Shown here in pieces: positions 1-8,077 of a stretch of DNA of 59,147 nt. Every line of letters starts with the position of its first letter. Position 1 is the stretch's first letter. A model generated the notes under the pieces. That model saw nothing but the letters and a program-made list of their open reading frames with translations. It had not been told where the DNA came from and searched no databases. A program made the translations under genes and the position numbers. This DNA comes from Candidatus Thorarchaeota archaeon (GTDB taxonomy: Archaea; Asgardarchaeota; Thorarchaeia; Thorarchaeales; Thorarchaeaceae), in the NCBI GenBank assembly GCA_016839245.1, contig JAEOUN010000079.1:1-59147 (forward strand). The letters are read 5' to 3'.

Positions 1-25
1 AGAACTGCTATACGACCAGTCTAGA

Positions 26-32
26 GGAGGAG
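26..32 (+). promoter_or_regulatory. strong ribosome binding site for the DUF424 gene
   Basis: GGAGGAG lies nine bases before the ATG at 42. The bases to its left are the tail of an upstream gene that cannot be identified: one frame stops at 22-24 and another runs to a stop at 64-66, overlapping the DUF424 start. I cannot tell which is real. Confidence 0.6.
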
Positions 33-41
33 CCAACAATC

Positions 42-341
42 ATGTCGAAAGTGTACATGCGCGTTAGCGAAACACACGAACACTATGTTGTAGCAATGTG
101 TGACAAGGCTCTTCTAGGCAAGACCCTACAGAATGGCAAGATCAAGTTCCAGATTTCAGAAGAATTCTACGGGAACGAGTTAGTAGACCTGAAGACATGC
201 CTTACTCATCTTGAGAGAGCAACTATTGCAAATATGGTAGGAAAGAAAGCTGTTCAGGTTGCTATCAACGCTGGGCTAGTACACGAACAGGCTGTCATCT
301 ATATTGAAGGACACCCTCATGCACAATGGGTAAAATTGTAA
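42..341 (+). CDS. DUF424 family protein
   Basis: This 99-residue protein matches the archaeal DUF424 family in length and pattern. It opens with MSKVYMRVSETHEHYVVAMC, has the LLGKTL segment near residues 24-29, and ends with a His-rich GHPHAQW stretch. The family is widespread in archaea and has no established function; members often sit beside translation genes, and NMD3 and aIF1A lie close by here. The ATG at 42 has a strong Shine-Dalgarno sequence, so the start is secure. The next gene converges on it from the right with a 15-base gap. The family call rests on overall resemblance, not on a catalytic motif. Confidence 0.75.
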   Translation: MSKVYMRVSETHEHYVVAMCDKALLGKTLQNGKIKFQISEEFYGNELVDLKTCLTHLERATIANMVGKKAVQVAINAGLVHEQAVIYIEGHPHAQWVKL

Positions 342-356
342 CGATTTTTTTGGTTT

Positions 357-737
357 CTATTGATGATGCACTCCACCGCCACTACAGAGACCATCGCTAC
401 TCATCATCTCGCCGCGTCCAGCAATATATGTCTCCACTGCATCTCCTACAGTGATGCCTCCCCCTCTAACGACTGTTAACCCTGCCTGTTGCGCAGCCAT
501 AAACGGTCTCATACCCATTCCAAGCGTGATGAGTACGTTGACTCCGAGTGCTACAAGTCTATTTATTGGCTCAGCACAGCTTGTATGTCCATTATTTGGT
601 ACACTCTCCACTTGAATGATTTCTCCATCTTTCACTGTGGTTACAATAAAGGCACCACAGTGTCCAAAGTGTCCACTGACAGGGCTATCAAGGCCATTAT
701 CTATGTCTGCTGTGACTGCTATCTTTTCAATGCTCAT
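357..737 (-). CDS. NifX/NifB-type dinitrogenase iron-molybdenum cofactor family protein
   Basis: A 126-residue single-domain protein of the NifB-C/NifX family. The SGHFGHCGAFIV segment near residues 21-32 is the family's ligand-bearing loop, followed by an alpha/beta core with LGMGMRPF and the closing GDAVETYIAGR. The tail is Gly/His/Cys-rich (CSGGGVHHQ) and may bind metal. Stand-alone members in non-diazotrophic archaea are thought to carry Fe-S or metal clusters; no nif genes occur here, so nitrogen fixation is not implied. It overlaps the upstream DUF134 gene by four bases (stop and start interlocked), so the two are very likely co-transcribed and translationally coupled. DUF134-NifX pairs recur in archaea. 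Confidence 0.85.
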   Translation of the reverse strand: MSIEKIAVTADIDNGLDSPVSGHFGHCGAFIVTTVKDGEIIQVESVPNNGHTSCAEPINRLVALGVNVLITLGMGMRPFMAAQQAGLTVVRGGGITVGDAVETYIAGRGEMMSSDGLCSGGGVHHQ

Positions 738-1171
738 TTCTCTTCACCGTGTCTTTTACTCTTGTCCCATCTCAGCCATCTCAACTTTTTAGAGCCGCAT
801 TTTGGACAAGCGCTCTTATCTTCAGATGACATATCTACAGCTGTCCCACACTCAAGACACTCAAGGGTACCGCTTCCGTCTGCAAGAACATATCGTCCTC
901 CTTCAATTCGAAGGACATGTCCTTGCACCAGCCCACTTGCCACTTTGTGTCGTGCTGAAGATAAGACTCTATTGAAGGTTGGTTGACTTATTTTCATCTC
1001 TATACTTGCGTCTCTCTGACTAAGTCCTTCAAAGTCCGCAAGTCTTAGTGCCTCAAACTCATCTATAGTGATAAGAATCTCATCAAGATTCATTGCTGGT
1101 ATTCCAGCTGGTTTGTACACTGACACTGGTGGTTCACGTGTTACCATTCTGTGCAGTTTCTTACGAGGCAT
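734..1171 (-). CDS. DUF134 HTH protein with C-terminal zinc ribbon
   Basis: This 145-residue protein begins MPRKKLHRMV and has the sigma-like HTH of the DUF134 family: IDEFEALRLADFEGLSQRDA around residues 36-55, then a recognition helix region with SQPTFNRVLSSARHKVA. A second module near residues 100-128 has a zinc ribbon (CLEC ... CPKC). The family is presumed to be DNA-binding. It is the first gene of a two-gene minus-strand operon with the NifX-like gene and is divergent from NMD3, sharing a 100-base intergenic region. It may regulate that pair, perhaps in response to metal; this is inferred from gene adjacency only. Confidence 0.85.
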   Translation of the reverse strand: MPRKKLHRMVTREPPVSVYKPAGIPAMNLDEILITIDEFEALRLADFEGLSQRDASIEMKISQPTFNRVLSSARHKVASGLVQGHVLRIEGGRYVLADGSGTLECLECGTAVDMSSEDKSACPKCGSKKLRWLRWDKSKRHGEEK

Positions 1172-1273
1172 ATCTATTCTTCAAATACAGGATAACAAAA
1201 GACTTGTGCTAGCATCAAAATGTCTCTTTCGGCTAGATAGACCATGTTTTAAACGGACACTCTTTGATATTGG

Positions 1274-2386
1274 ATGTTGATTTCATTGGTATTGCCCTGT
1301 TATCTATGTGGTGCAGCTGCAGTCATTGACGGTCTGTGTGCAAGCTGCTACAATAAGGACCACCCTCTGATAGAGGTCTCTTCCTTAGTGACGATTCTAT
1401 CCTGTAAACGATGTGGTGCTGTAAAAGTACCCGGCGGTTGGAGGAAAATAACTGAAGAGTTCTCTGGACCTGAGGAGTTAGCAGCTATTCAAATGGAGAT
1501 TATCCTTCAAAATGAAATCAAAATTCTTGGGAAAAACGTGACTCTCTCCCTCGAAGAGATAAAGAGACTCGACCGTGTGTCGAATATCCTGATTAAAGCA
1601 TCAGGACAATCTCATGAAGATATTCCACCACACGATGAAGAATATCCCGTTGAGGTTCGTTTTAGCTATGGAACATGTGAGACCTGTGGCAGGATGAGTG
1701 GCGGATATTATGAGGCAATTCTCCAAATCCGTGCAGATAATCGCCAACTCGGTGATGATGAGAAGGAGCACCTAACACAAAAAGTTCGAGAAATGACAAT
1801 TGGACAATATAAGTCGGATGATAAAGCTTTCATTACCACTGTTCATGATGACAAATATGGTCTTGATTTCTATATTGGGTCGGAACATCTATGCAAATCT
1901 ATCGCTAATGACTTGGAGATTCAATATCTTGCTGAGAGAAAGGAGAATTATAGCCTAGTAGGTGAAGATAAAGCTGGAAATAGGAAATATCGAATTACAA
2001 TATTAATCAAACTTCCACGTTTTTCTGTGGGCGATTTTGTTCTCATCGAGAACGAACCATGTCAAATTATCAATATGGGACGGAATACACTGACATGCTT
2101 TGCACTTGAAAGACGGGAGCGGTTTTCAATTAGTCCCAAAAGTGCAAAATGGAAATCAATTGAATTCTTAGCTCCGCTGTCTGATCGTCGTGAAGCCATG
2201 GTAGTAACTCACGTTTATGGGCAACCAGTGACTTTGATGGATTCTTTGAATTATGAAACCTTGGAAGTTGATGAGATTCTGTTTGATTTTGAGATTACTG
2301 CCGGTATGACTGTCTATGGTCTGCAACTTGATGATAAGTTCTATGTTCTTCCTAATCAGAGTGAAATCGATATTGCATCTCACTAA
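1274..2386 (+). CDS. nmd3: NMD3 family 60S/50S ribosomal export-type protein
   Basis: This 370-residue protein has the NMD3 N-terminal zinc region. Paired Cys motifs occur at PCYLCG, CASC and SCKRCG within the first 50 residues, followed by the VPGGW motif typical of the family, and a further CETCGRMSGGYYEA segment near residue 136. In eukaryotes NMD3 is the adaptor for 60S subunit export; archaeal members lack the export tail and probably act in late large-subunit assembly. The ATG at 1274 puts the first zinc motif directly at the N-terminus, which fits the family. It is divergent from DUF134 and followed by aIF1A, so it sits in a translation-related neighbourhood. Confidence 0.9.
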   Translation: MLISLVLPCYLCGAAAVIDGLCASCYNKDHPLIEVSSLVTILSCKRCGAVKVPGGWRKITEEFSGPEELAAIQMEIILQNEIKILGKNVTLSLEEIKRLDRVSNILIKASGQSHEDIPPHDEEYPVEVRFSYGTCETCGRMSGGYYEAILQIRADNRQLGDDEKEHLTQKVREMTIGQYKSDDKAFITTVHDDKYGLDFYIGSEHLCKSIANDLEIQYLAERKENYSLVGEDKAGNRKYRITILIKLPRFSVGDFVLIENEPCQIINMGRNTLTCFALERRERFSISPKSAKWKSIEFLAPLSDRREAMVVTHVYGQPVTLMDSLNYETLEVDEILFDFEITAGMTVYGLQLDDKFYVLPNQSEIDIASH

Positions 2387-2489
2387 GACTTGCTCATAAA
2401 CAAACAATTCAATATGCTTAAATGTGTCATTCCGAACTCACCATTAGTCACTAGAGGACTTCGGTTCAGTGGCTTACTGGAGGAATATT

Positions 2490-2825
2490 TTGTCCCAAAA
2501 TAAAGATCGGCGCTCTGGAGGCCCTCAAACAGGTTCAGAAGAACCAGTACGTGTAAGAACCCCAAACAGAAAAGATGGTGAAATGTTTGGCATCATTATT
2601 CAGATGCTGGGTTTTGATAGAGTGCGTGTAAGATGTGAAGATGGTAATATTCGGGTCGGTAGAATTCCTGGCAGAATGAAGAAGCGTGTTTGGATGAGAG
2701 TAGGTGATACGGTCCTCTTGGTTCCTTGGGATTTTCAGACTGAAGAGAAATGTGACGTTATCTATAGATATCGAGGAAACGAGTTAGATTGGTTGCAGAG
2801 GCGTGGAATTCTTAAAGTATTTTAA
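2490..2825 (+). CDS. eif1A: translation initiation factor aIF1A
   Basis: The protein is the archaeal initiation factor 1A, an S1/OB-fold factor that binds the small-subunit A site during start-codon selection. The core is clear: EMFGIIIQMLGFDRVRVRCE, then GRIPGRMKKRVWMRVGDTVL, and the C-terminal WLQRRGIL. A longer frame opens at the GTG at 2469, but GGAGG at 2479-2483 lies six bases before a TTG at 2490, giving MSQNKDRRSGG, which is the usual aIF1A N-terminus; I therefore prefer 2490 (111 residues). It leads a cluster with RIO1, a Pno1-type KH protein and topoisomerase VI, an order found in many archaea. Confidence 0.93.
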   Translation: MSQNKDRRSGGPQTGSEEPVRVRTPNRKDGEMFGIIIQMLGFDRVRVRCEDGNIRVGRIPGRMKKRVWMRVGDTVLLVPWDFQTEEKCDVIYRYRGNELDWLQRRGILKVF

Positions 2826-2847
2826 AAAAGCTAAGCCTTTTGTAACA

Positions 2848-2864
2848 TTTTTTCATATTATAAG
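2848..2864 (+). promoter_or_regulatory. T-run and TATA-like element before RIO1
   Basis: A run of T residues at 2848-2853, a likely end for the aIF1A transcript, runs straight into a TATA-like box CATATTATAA (2854-2863). The box is 36 bases upstream of the RIO1 TTG start, which suits an archaeal promoter with a short leader. Identified by eye only. Confidence 0.4.
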
Positions 2865-2898
2865 TAGATATTCGAAACTCCTGGGATGGCACTCATAA

Positions 2899-3687
2899 TT
2901 GAAGCGAGTAGATAACAAGTATGATCAGATACAATCTGAGATAGATCGACGGATGATGAAACGCCGAAAAGATGATGATGAATTCAAGGTTGTAGAGGGT
3001 GTAATCGATCCGCCGACAATGAAAATTCTATACAAGCTTCTTAATCGTGGAAAACTAAGTGCTCTATATGGATCAATAAGTACAGGGAAAGAAGCCAACG
3101 TATACCTAGGATTTGATTCCGAAGAAAATCCTGTTGCGGTGAAGATCTATCGCGTCAGCACAGCTGAAACTGACTTTATGATGGAATATATTCTTGGAGA
3201 CCCTCGTTTTAAGAATGTAAAGAAGAGAAGTCGCTCACTAATACCTCAATGGGCAATGAAAGAATTCAAGAATCTTAGCAAGTACTATGATGCTGGACTC
3301 CGGGTTCCTCGACCCATTGATATTGAACGCAATGTTCTCATAATGGAATTTATTGGTGACACCAAGGAGAACATCGCAGCTCCTCTTCTTAGACAGGTAG
3401 ATATTCCATCGCCTGTTGATACATTTAATGAAATTATGTCAATGATTGAAGTAGGTTATACAAAAGCTGGACTTGTTCACGCTGATCTCAGTGAGTTCAA
3501 CATTCTGTGGTTAGACGGACCCGTATTCATCGATGTTTCTCAGGCGGTCTTGATAACACATGATTATGCTAAAAAGTATCTACTCCGTGACATTCAAAAC
3601 ATAATCAACTATTTCAAAAAACTCGATGTTGAAACTCAAGCACCTGAAGTAATTGTAGAGCATATTGTATCAGCTGGTGAGAATTAG
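2899..3687 (+). CDS. rio1: RIO1-type atypical serine protein kinase
   Basis: This 262-residue protein has the full RIO1 kinase signature: the nucleotide loop STGKEANVYLG (residues 61-71), the ATP-binding Lys in VAVKIYR (Lys82), the catalytic HADLSEFN (194-201, Asp196) and the metal-binding IDVSQAV (211-217, Asp212). RIO1 acts in the last steps of small-subunit maturation; archaeal RIO1 autophosphorylates and releases from pre-30S particles. The start is a TTG with only weak SD support, but the N-terminal basic region fits the family. The stop is one base before the ATG of the Pno1-type gene, a partner in the same process, so co-expression is very likely. Confidence 0.95.
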   Translation: MKRVDNKYDQIQSEIDRRMMKRRKDDDEFKVVEGVIDPPTMKILYKLLNRGKLSALYGSISTGKEANVYLGFDSEENPVAVKIYRVSTAETDFMMEYILGDPRFKNVKKRSRSLIPQWAMKEFKNLSKYYDAGLRVPRPIDIERNVLIMEFIGDTKENIAAPLLRQVDIPSPVDTFNEIMSMIEVGYTKAGLVHADLSEFNILWLDGPVFIDVSQAVLITHDYAKKYLLRDIQNIINYFKKLDVETQAPEVIVEHIVSAGEN

Positions 3688-3688
3688 T

Positions 3689-4255
3689 ATGGCATTCCAA
3701 GAAACGATAAAGGTTCCCTCTGACAGAGTAGGTGTCATTGTTGGTCGTGATGGCAAAGTTCGCAAAAGAATAGAAGAGCTGACAAATGTAAAGCTTGACA
3801 TAGATCCTGAGGGGACTGTTAAGATGAGTAGCACAGGAGCATCTGAGGATCCTATTCTCGCATGGAAAGCTCGTGATATAGTCCGAGCTATAGCACGTGG
3901 CTTCAGTCCAAAAAACGCTTTTACTTTGATAGATGAAGATATGATGCTCCTGGTTATCTCCTTGCGGGATGCTGTAGGGTCTTCACCAAATCAAATCAGA
4001 CGTATTGCTGGGAGAATAATTGGTGAGCATGGTCGTACACGAAGAGTAATCGAGCAGATTACAGGGGTGAATCTGACAGTCTATGGTCATACTGTTTCGA
4101 TAATTGGTTACACCCCAGGGATAGACTATGCTCGTAAAGCAATAGAGATGCTCATCTCAGGTGCACCTCATAGTGCTGTCTATTCACAGTTGGAACATAT
4201 GCGTCAAGAAATGAATCGTCAACAATCTGAGTTATGGGAAAACACCAATCTATAA
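3689..4255 (+). CDS. Pno1/Dim2-type KH-domain RNA-binding protein
   Basis: This protein has two KH modules. The first contains VIVGRDGKVRKRIEELTNVKL, with the GRDG loop near residues 21-24 of the preferred start. The second contains GRIIGEHGRTRRVIEQITG. The family is the archaeal counterpart of Pno1/Dim2, which binds the 3' end of pre-16S rRNA and modulates Nob1 cleavage. An upstream frame extends to 3665 inside rio1, but the ATG at 3689 is preceded by GGTGAG and gives the normal N-terminus (188 residues). It directly follows rio1. The gene end overlaps the open frame leading to topoisomerase VI-B. Confidence 0.93.
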   Translation: MAFQETIKVPSDRVGVIVGRDGKVRKRIEELTNVKLDIDPEGTVKMSSTGASEDPILAWKARDIVRAIARGFSPKNAFTLIDEDMMLLVISLRDAVGSSPNQIRRIAGRIIGEHGRTRRVIEQITGVNLTVYGHTVSIIGYTPGIDYARKAIEMLISGAPHSAVYSQLEHMRQEMNRQQSELWENTNL

Positions 4256-4299
4256 TCCATGTAATACCTGCTCTAATATCGAAAGCGCTCTCTCTAAAT

Positions 4300-5826
4300 A
4301 TGAGTACTATGAATCAAAAATCCTCCATCGATACAGAATTTTCCAGTATTTCACCAGCTGAATTCTTCTACAGAAATCAGCAGATGGCAGGTTTTGGTAA
4401 TGCGAGTCAAGCTGTCTATTCCACGGTACGAGAGCTTGTAGAAAACAGTCTGGACGCCTGTGAAGACGCACAAAAACTACCATCGATAGACGTACGAATT
4501 ATTTCTGAGGAATCTGATATCCTACAGATTACAGTTGTTGATAACGGAACTGGTATTTCATCAGACCATGTTCCTGATGCTTTTGCCAGAGTCCTTTATG
4601 GTAGTAAATACCGTCAACGGCAACGAAGAGGTACATTTGGTCTTGGAGTCACTATGGCAATCCTGTATGGTCAAATTACAACAGACTCTCCAGTCATTAT
4701 ACACACTCAGGCTTCTGAATCAGAGGGAGTAGTATATACCCTCTTCATTGATGTAAAAAAGAATCAGCCTATTATCAAGTCCTGTGAACCTCTGAAACGT
4801 AACAGACAGGGTACTACTGTAACAATCACATTACGTGGTGATTTAAAACGCGTCCAAGATCGAGTATTAGAATATCTGAAGCTTACTACTGTATCAAGTC
4901 CCCATGCACAGATATCTGTGAAGATTGATGAGGTAATCGATGATACCTATGGGCGCTGGTCTAGTGCGATAATACCTCTAACAATCAGCTCAAAACCACA
5001 CCCACGAGCAGCTGATATGGAGTTACTTCGAAGATTAGTTGAATCTCAAAGCACCAAACGGCTACAAGATTTTCTCATTGACTCTTTTCAGCGGGTAGGG
5101 TCACAGACTTCGAGTCAATTCTTGAAATTTGTTTCATTTGATCCCGGGAAACGTGTGTATACATTATCGCGAGATGAGCTTGGAAAAATTGGGACTGCTC
5201 TGCGAAAATTTGATGGATTTGAAGTTCCTGAATCAAAAAGCCTGAGTTCAATTGGAAAACAGGAATTCATGAATAGTATAGCAGCTGTTTATAATACCTC
5301 TTCCATTCATTATTCTAGCAAAGGTCCATCAGAATGGCAAGGCAATCCATTCATTCTCGAAGGAATTATTGCATCTGGTGATGATTTTCCTAAATCTGAT
5401 ATTCCGTCATTATACAGATTTGCAAATCGTGTTCCTCTTCTATATGATGGAAATGAAGATGTGCTGACTAGGATTGTTAAACGATTTAATTGGAAACGAT
5501 ACGATGTGAGTTCAAACTCCTCTGTGGCATTATTCATTCATCTCTGTTCGACAAGAGTTCCATATAAAGCGGCAGGAAAGCAATCAATTGGTGCTGTGCC
5601 AGAACTTGAAGCGGAAACCATCTTTCTCTTACGAGAACTTGGAAGACTCTATTCAAAGAGCGCTCGGAGAAGAAACAAGACTCAACACGACAGTAGAAAA
5701 ATGCGAGAATTCTCAAGGACTTTCAAACAGCTCGCCAAGTTTGGCGCAGAACTTGCGGATTATACTGAAATTCCACAGACCACTTATTTGGTTAAACAAT
5801 TGTTTGAGGTAGATCTAGATGAATGA
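4300..5826 (+). CDS. top6B: DNA topoisomerase VI subunit B
   Basis: This is the ATPase subunit of the type IIB topoisomerase, which relaxes supercoils by ATP-gated double-strand passage. The GHKL/Bergerat ATP site is visible: RELVENSLDAC, then VVDNGTGIS, then GTFGLGVTMAILYGQ. The S5-like transducer domain follows, including the HAQISVKIDE strand. The frame is open back to 4234, but the ATG at 4300 (MSTMNQKSS) removes 22 residues with no family counterpart and clears the Pno1 stop; I prefer it (508 residues). The end overlaps the start of subunit A by eight bases, a strongly coupled arrangement that matches the two proteins' heterotetrameric assembly. Confidence 0.95.
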   Translation: MSTMNQKSSIDTEFSSISPAEFFYRNQQMAGFGNASQAVYSTVRELVENSLDACEDAQKLPSIDVRIISEESDILQITVVDNGTGISSDHVPDAFARVLYGSKYRQRQRRGTFGLGVTMAILYGQITTDSPVIIHTQASESEGVVYTLFIDVKKNQPIIKSCEPLKRNRQGTTVTITLRGDLKRVQDRVLEYLKLTTVSSPHAQISVKIDEVIDDTYGRWSSAIIPLTISSKPHPRAADMELLRRLVESQSTKRLQDFLIDSFQRVGSQTSSQFLKFVSFDPGKRVYTLSRDELGKIGTALRKFDGFEVPESKSLSSIGKQEFMNSIAAVYNTSSIHYSSKGPSEWQGNPFILEGIIASGDDFPKSDIPSLYRFANRVPLLYDGNEDVLTRIVKRFNWKRYDVSSNSSVALFIHLCSTRVPYKAAGKQSIGAVPELEAETIFLLRELGRLYSKSARRRNKTQHDSRKMREFSRTFKQLAKFGAELADYTEIPQTTYLVKQLFEVDLDE

Positions 5827-6871
5827 GAATCAAGGAGTTCGTACATCTCTCTCAAAGCTGGGTAGACTGATAGTAGACCCTATAATCGAAGGGCAGTTCC
5901 CAACGATTACAATTCCCGACAGGAAGACCAGCAATATCATCTTTGATAAGCGTAAGAATAGATTTGTTCTTGGTCCCTTAAATAGCATTAGAAACTCTAG
6001 CAATATCAAGCACATTCGAAGTCTCACTCAATTAACATGGGTTGCTCGATATGCTAAACTACTAGTGGAATCATCCAGAACCAGTTCTTTGAGAGACCTT
6101 TACTATTCCAGTGAAGCTTTTGATGTGAATTTTAATGATCAATCCGAATCGGACCGAATCGTCACAGATTTAGAATGCGTTACAGGACTATCTCGTGAGA
6201 GTTTTGGTATCTTCCCTGAAGAACATTCTTCAATCTATGGAGAAGTCATTATGAGATATTCAGTTCCTGATTATGCAGGACGAGAAATTGACTTGACAAT
6301 CAGTCCAGATGGTCTTCCCATCGGTCCTGCACTAATGACAGCCGAACCAATTAAATCAAAGGCTAAAGTAGTACTTGCAGTTGAATCCGGAGGTATGTTT
6401 TCAAGACTTATTGAAACTAAAGCTTGGAAACGTTTTAACGCAATATTGGTGCAACTTGGCGGACAACCACCTAGAGCAACAAGAAGCATAATGCGATCCC
6501 TTCACGACGAATTAGATTTACCAGTGTACATTTTCACAGATGGGGATCCTTGGGGAATGCATATTGCTCAAGTCATTATTTCAGGAAGTGCTAACTCTGC
6601 ACATATAGAAGGTCTCACTATCCCTGATGCAGAGTGGATTGGAGTCACTCCCCGTGATATTGAATGCTATTCACTACCATCAGAAAAACTAAACAATGCT
6701 GATTTGAAACGATTAGATGAATTATCCAAAGATGTTCGTTATTCCGGACAATTATGGCAGGATTATATTGATGGATTCAGAAGTATCATGGTAAAAGCTG
6801 AACAGCAAGCCTTCAGTAGATATGGAACGGACTTTGTTGTGGATACCTATCTTCCAGAAAAGATTGCTTAG
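5819..6871 (+). CDS. top6A: DNA topoisomerase VI subunit A (Spo11-like)
   Basis: This 350-residue protein is the DNA-cleaving subunit. The catalytic tyrosine lies in the SLRDLYY segment near residue 95, within the winged-helix CAP domain. The Toprim domain shows its acidic residues in VVLAVESGGMFSRLIE and in the FTDGDPWGMHIA motif, where metal-binding Asp-x-Asp is intact. The C-terminal DVRYSGQLWQDYIDGF region is also typical. It overlaps top6B by eight bases and converges on the GlcNAc-phosphotransferase gene with a four-base overlap, so the two transcripts meet tail to tail. Confidence 0.95.
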   Translation: MNENQGVRTSLSKLGRLIVDPIIEGQFPTITIPDRKTSNIIFDKRKNRFVLGPLNSIRNSSNIKHIRSLTQLTWVARYAKLLVESSRTSSLRDLYYSSEAFDVNFNDQSESDRIVTDLECVTGLSRESFGIFPEEHSSIYGEVIMRYSVPDYAGREIDLTISPDGLPIGPALMTAEPIKSKAKVVLAVESGGMFSRLIETKAWKRFNAILVQLGGQPPRATRSIMRSLHDELDLPVYIFTDGDPWGMHIAQVIISGSANSAHIEGLTIPDAEWIGVTPRDIECYSLPSEKLNNADLKRLDELSKDVRYSGQLWQDYIDGFRSIMVKAEQQAFSRYGTDFVVDTYLPEKIA

Positions 6872-7905
6872 ATTATTCCCATACCAAGTGGGAACCCAAG
6901 AACGATAAGGAATAAGGCACCATAGACTAACAGTGCTTGGAATAGCAAAAGGAGTGCTACATTCCTTTTCTCTGTAATATTATTGAAAAAGTATGGAAAT
7001 ATCCAATAGACAGTAAATGGTCCTATGACTTCAAGTGTTCCATCCTCTCTTGGAGTAGCGAATTTCTGCCACTCGATTCCCTTGCGTTTTACATAAATTC
7101 TATACAATAGATAAAGAACAAAATTCACTGCAAATGGGGCATACATTAGTATTGCTAGTCTATCCATATTTCCAATGATAAAAGCTGCTGCAATTGCTGC
7201 ACCAATTGGCAATGTACCGACATCCCCCATGAGAACTTTGGCTGGGTACTTGTTAAATATCAAGAAAGCCAAGGAAGCCCCCAGAAGGACTCCCGCGATA
7301 ATAGTTGCCTCTAATTGTTCACCTGAAATTGGCGTTCCCTTGCATAGTGTTGTCAAAAGGACATAGACAATAAGTCCTGAGGCATTAATTGAGGCGAGCC
7401 CTGCCTCAAGGCCATTCATTCCAGCATACATGTTTGTTGCATCAATAATGAACGTCATCATGAGTGGAACAATGATAAGTGCATATGCCACACCAAAATT
7501 AATCGTACCTATAAATGGAATCGACATTGTTGGTGTTCCGACACTCATGGCCATCATCGGTATAGTGGCTATCAATGGTAGGATAATCTTGGTTTTGTTT
7601 GAAAAGTCTAGGAAGTCATCCATGAGACCAATCAATCCCGCCATAAGTATTGAAACTAGAGCTGCTAAGATGCCTACCATTTCAATCTCGAAATTTCTGA
7701 ATGTTGTTAGTCCTAGAATTGTCAATAATGAGAAGACCATCGCAAAGAGAAAGACCAATCCTGCACCTTTTGGTATCTCTGGTCTGTCTGGTTTGTGGAC
7801 ATCTGTTCCAGTCAAGCCTTTTTCCTTAAGCACCTGAATTGCTTTTGGTGTAAACAGTAGAACAACCAGAAAAGCTACGATAATTGCAATGAAAATCTCA
7901 AACAT
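6868..7905 (-). CDS. UDP-GlcNAc:dolichyl-phosphate GlcNAc-1-phosphate transferase family (GT4, MraY/Alg7-like)
   Basis: This 345-residue polytopic membrane protein has about ten hydrophobic segments and the polyprenyl-phosphate hexose-1-P transferase motifs. These are KPDRPEIPKGAG in the first cytosolic loop, the acidic LMDDFLDF pair, TNMYAGMNGLEAG, and NKYPAKVLMGDVGTLPIG. The late KFATPREDGTLEVIGPFTVYW loop resembles the eukaryotic/archaeal Alg7 branch more than bacterial MraY. It probably transfers GlcNAc-1-P (or a related sugar) to dolichyl phosphate, the first step of N-glycan assembly. The exact donor cannot be read from sequence. It stands alone, convergent with top6A. Confidence 0.85.
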   Translation of the reverse strand: MFEIFIAIIVAFLVVLLFTPKAIQVLKEKGLTGTDVHKPDRPEIPKGAGLVFLFAMVFSLLTILGLTTFRNFEIEMVGILAALVSILMAGLIGLMDDFLDFSNKTKIILPLIATIPMMAMSVGTPTMSIPFIGTINFGVAYALIIVPLMMTFIIDATNMYAGMNGLEAGLASINASGLIVYVLLTTLCKGTPISGEQLEATIIAGVLLGASLAFLIFNKYPAKVLMGDVGTLPIGAAIAAAFIIGNMDRLAILMYAPFAVNFVLYLLYRIYVKRKGIEWQKFATPREDGTLEVIGPFTVYWIFPYFFNNITEKRNVALLLLFQALLVYGALFLIVLGFPLGMGII

Positions 7906-8077
7906 GTATGTCCACTCTTCTAATGCAACAAAATCTCACCGTTTTGACCTTTTCGGAGTCGCTGCTATCGTGCATGATTTCAACATCCGAAATCTATAAT
8001 AACACACCATTGATGGACGGCACCACTCAAGGGTCAGTGGACCCTACAATTAACCCCCAAAAATATGGTGATCCGTA

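Noticed and set aside
489..986. 165-codon plus-strand frame
   Set aside because: It is antisense to the NifX-like and DUF134 genes, which have clear motifs; its Cys/His-rich translation is a complement artefact.
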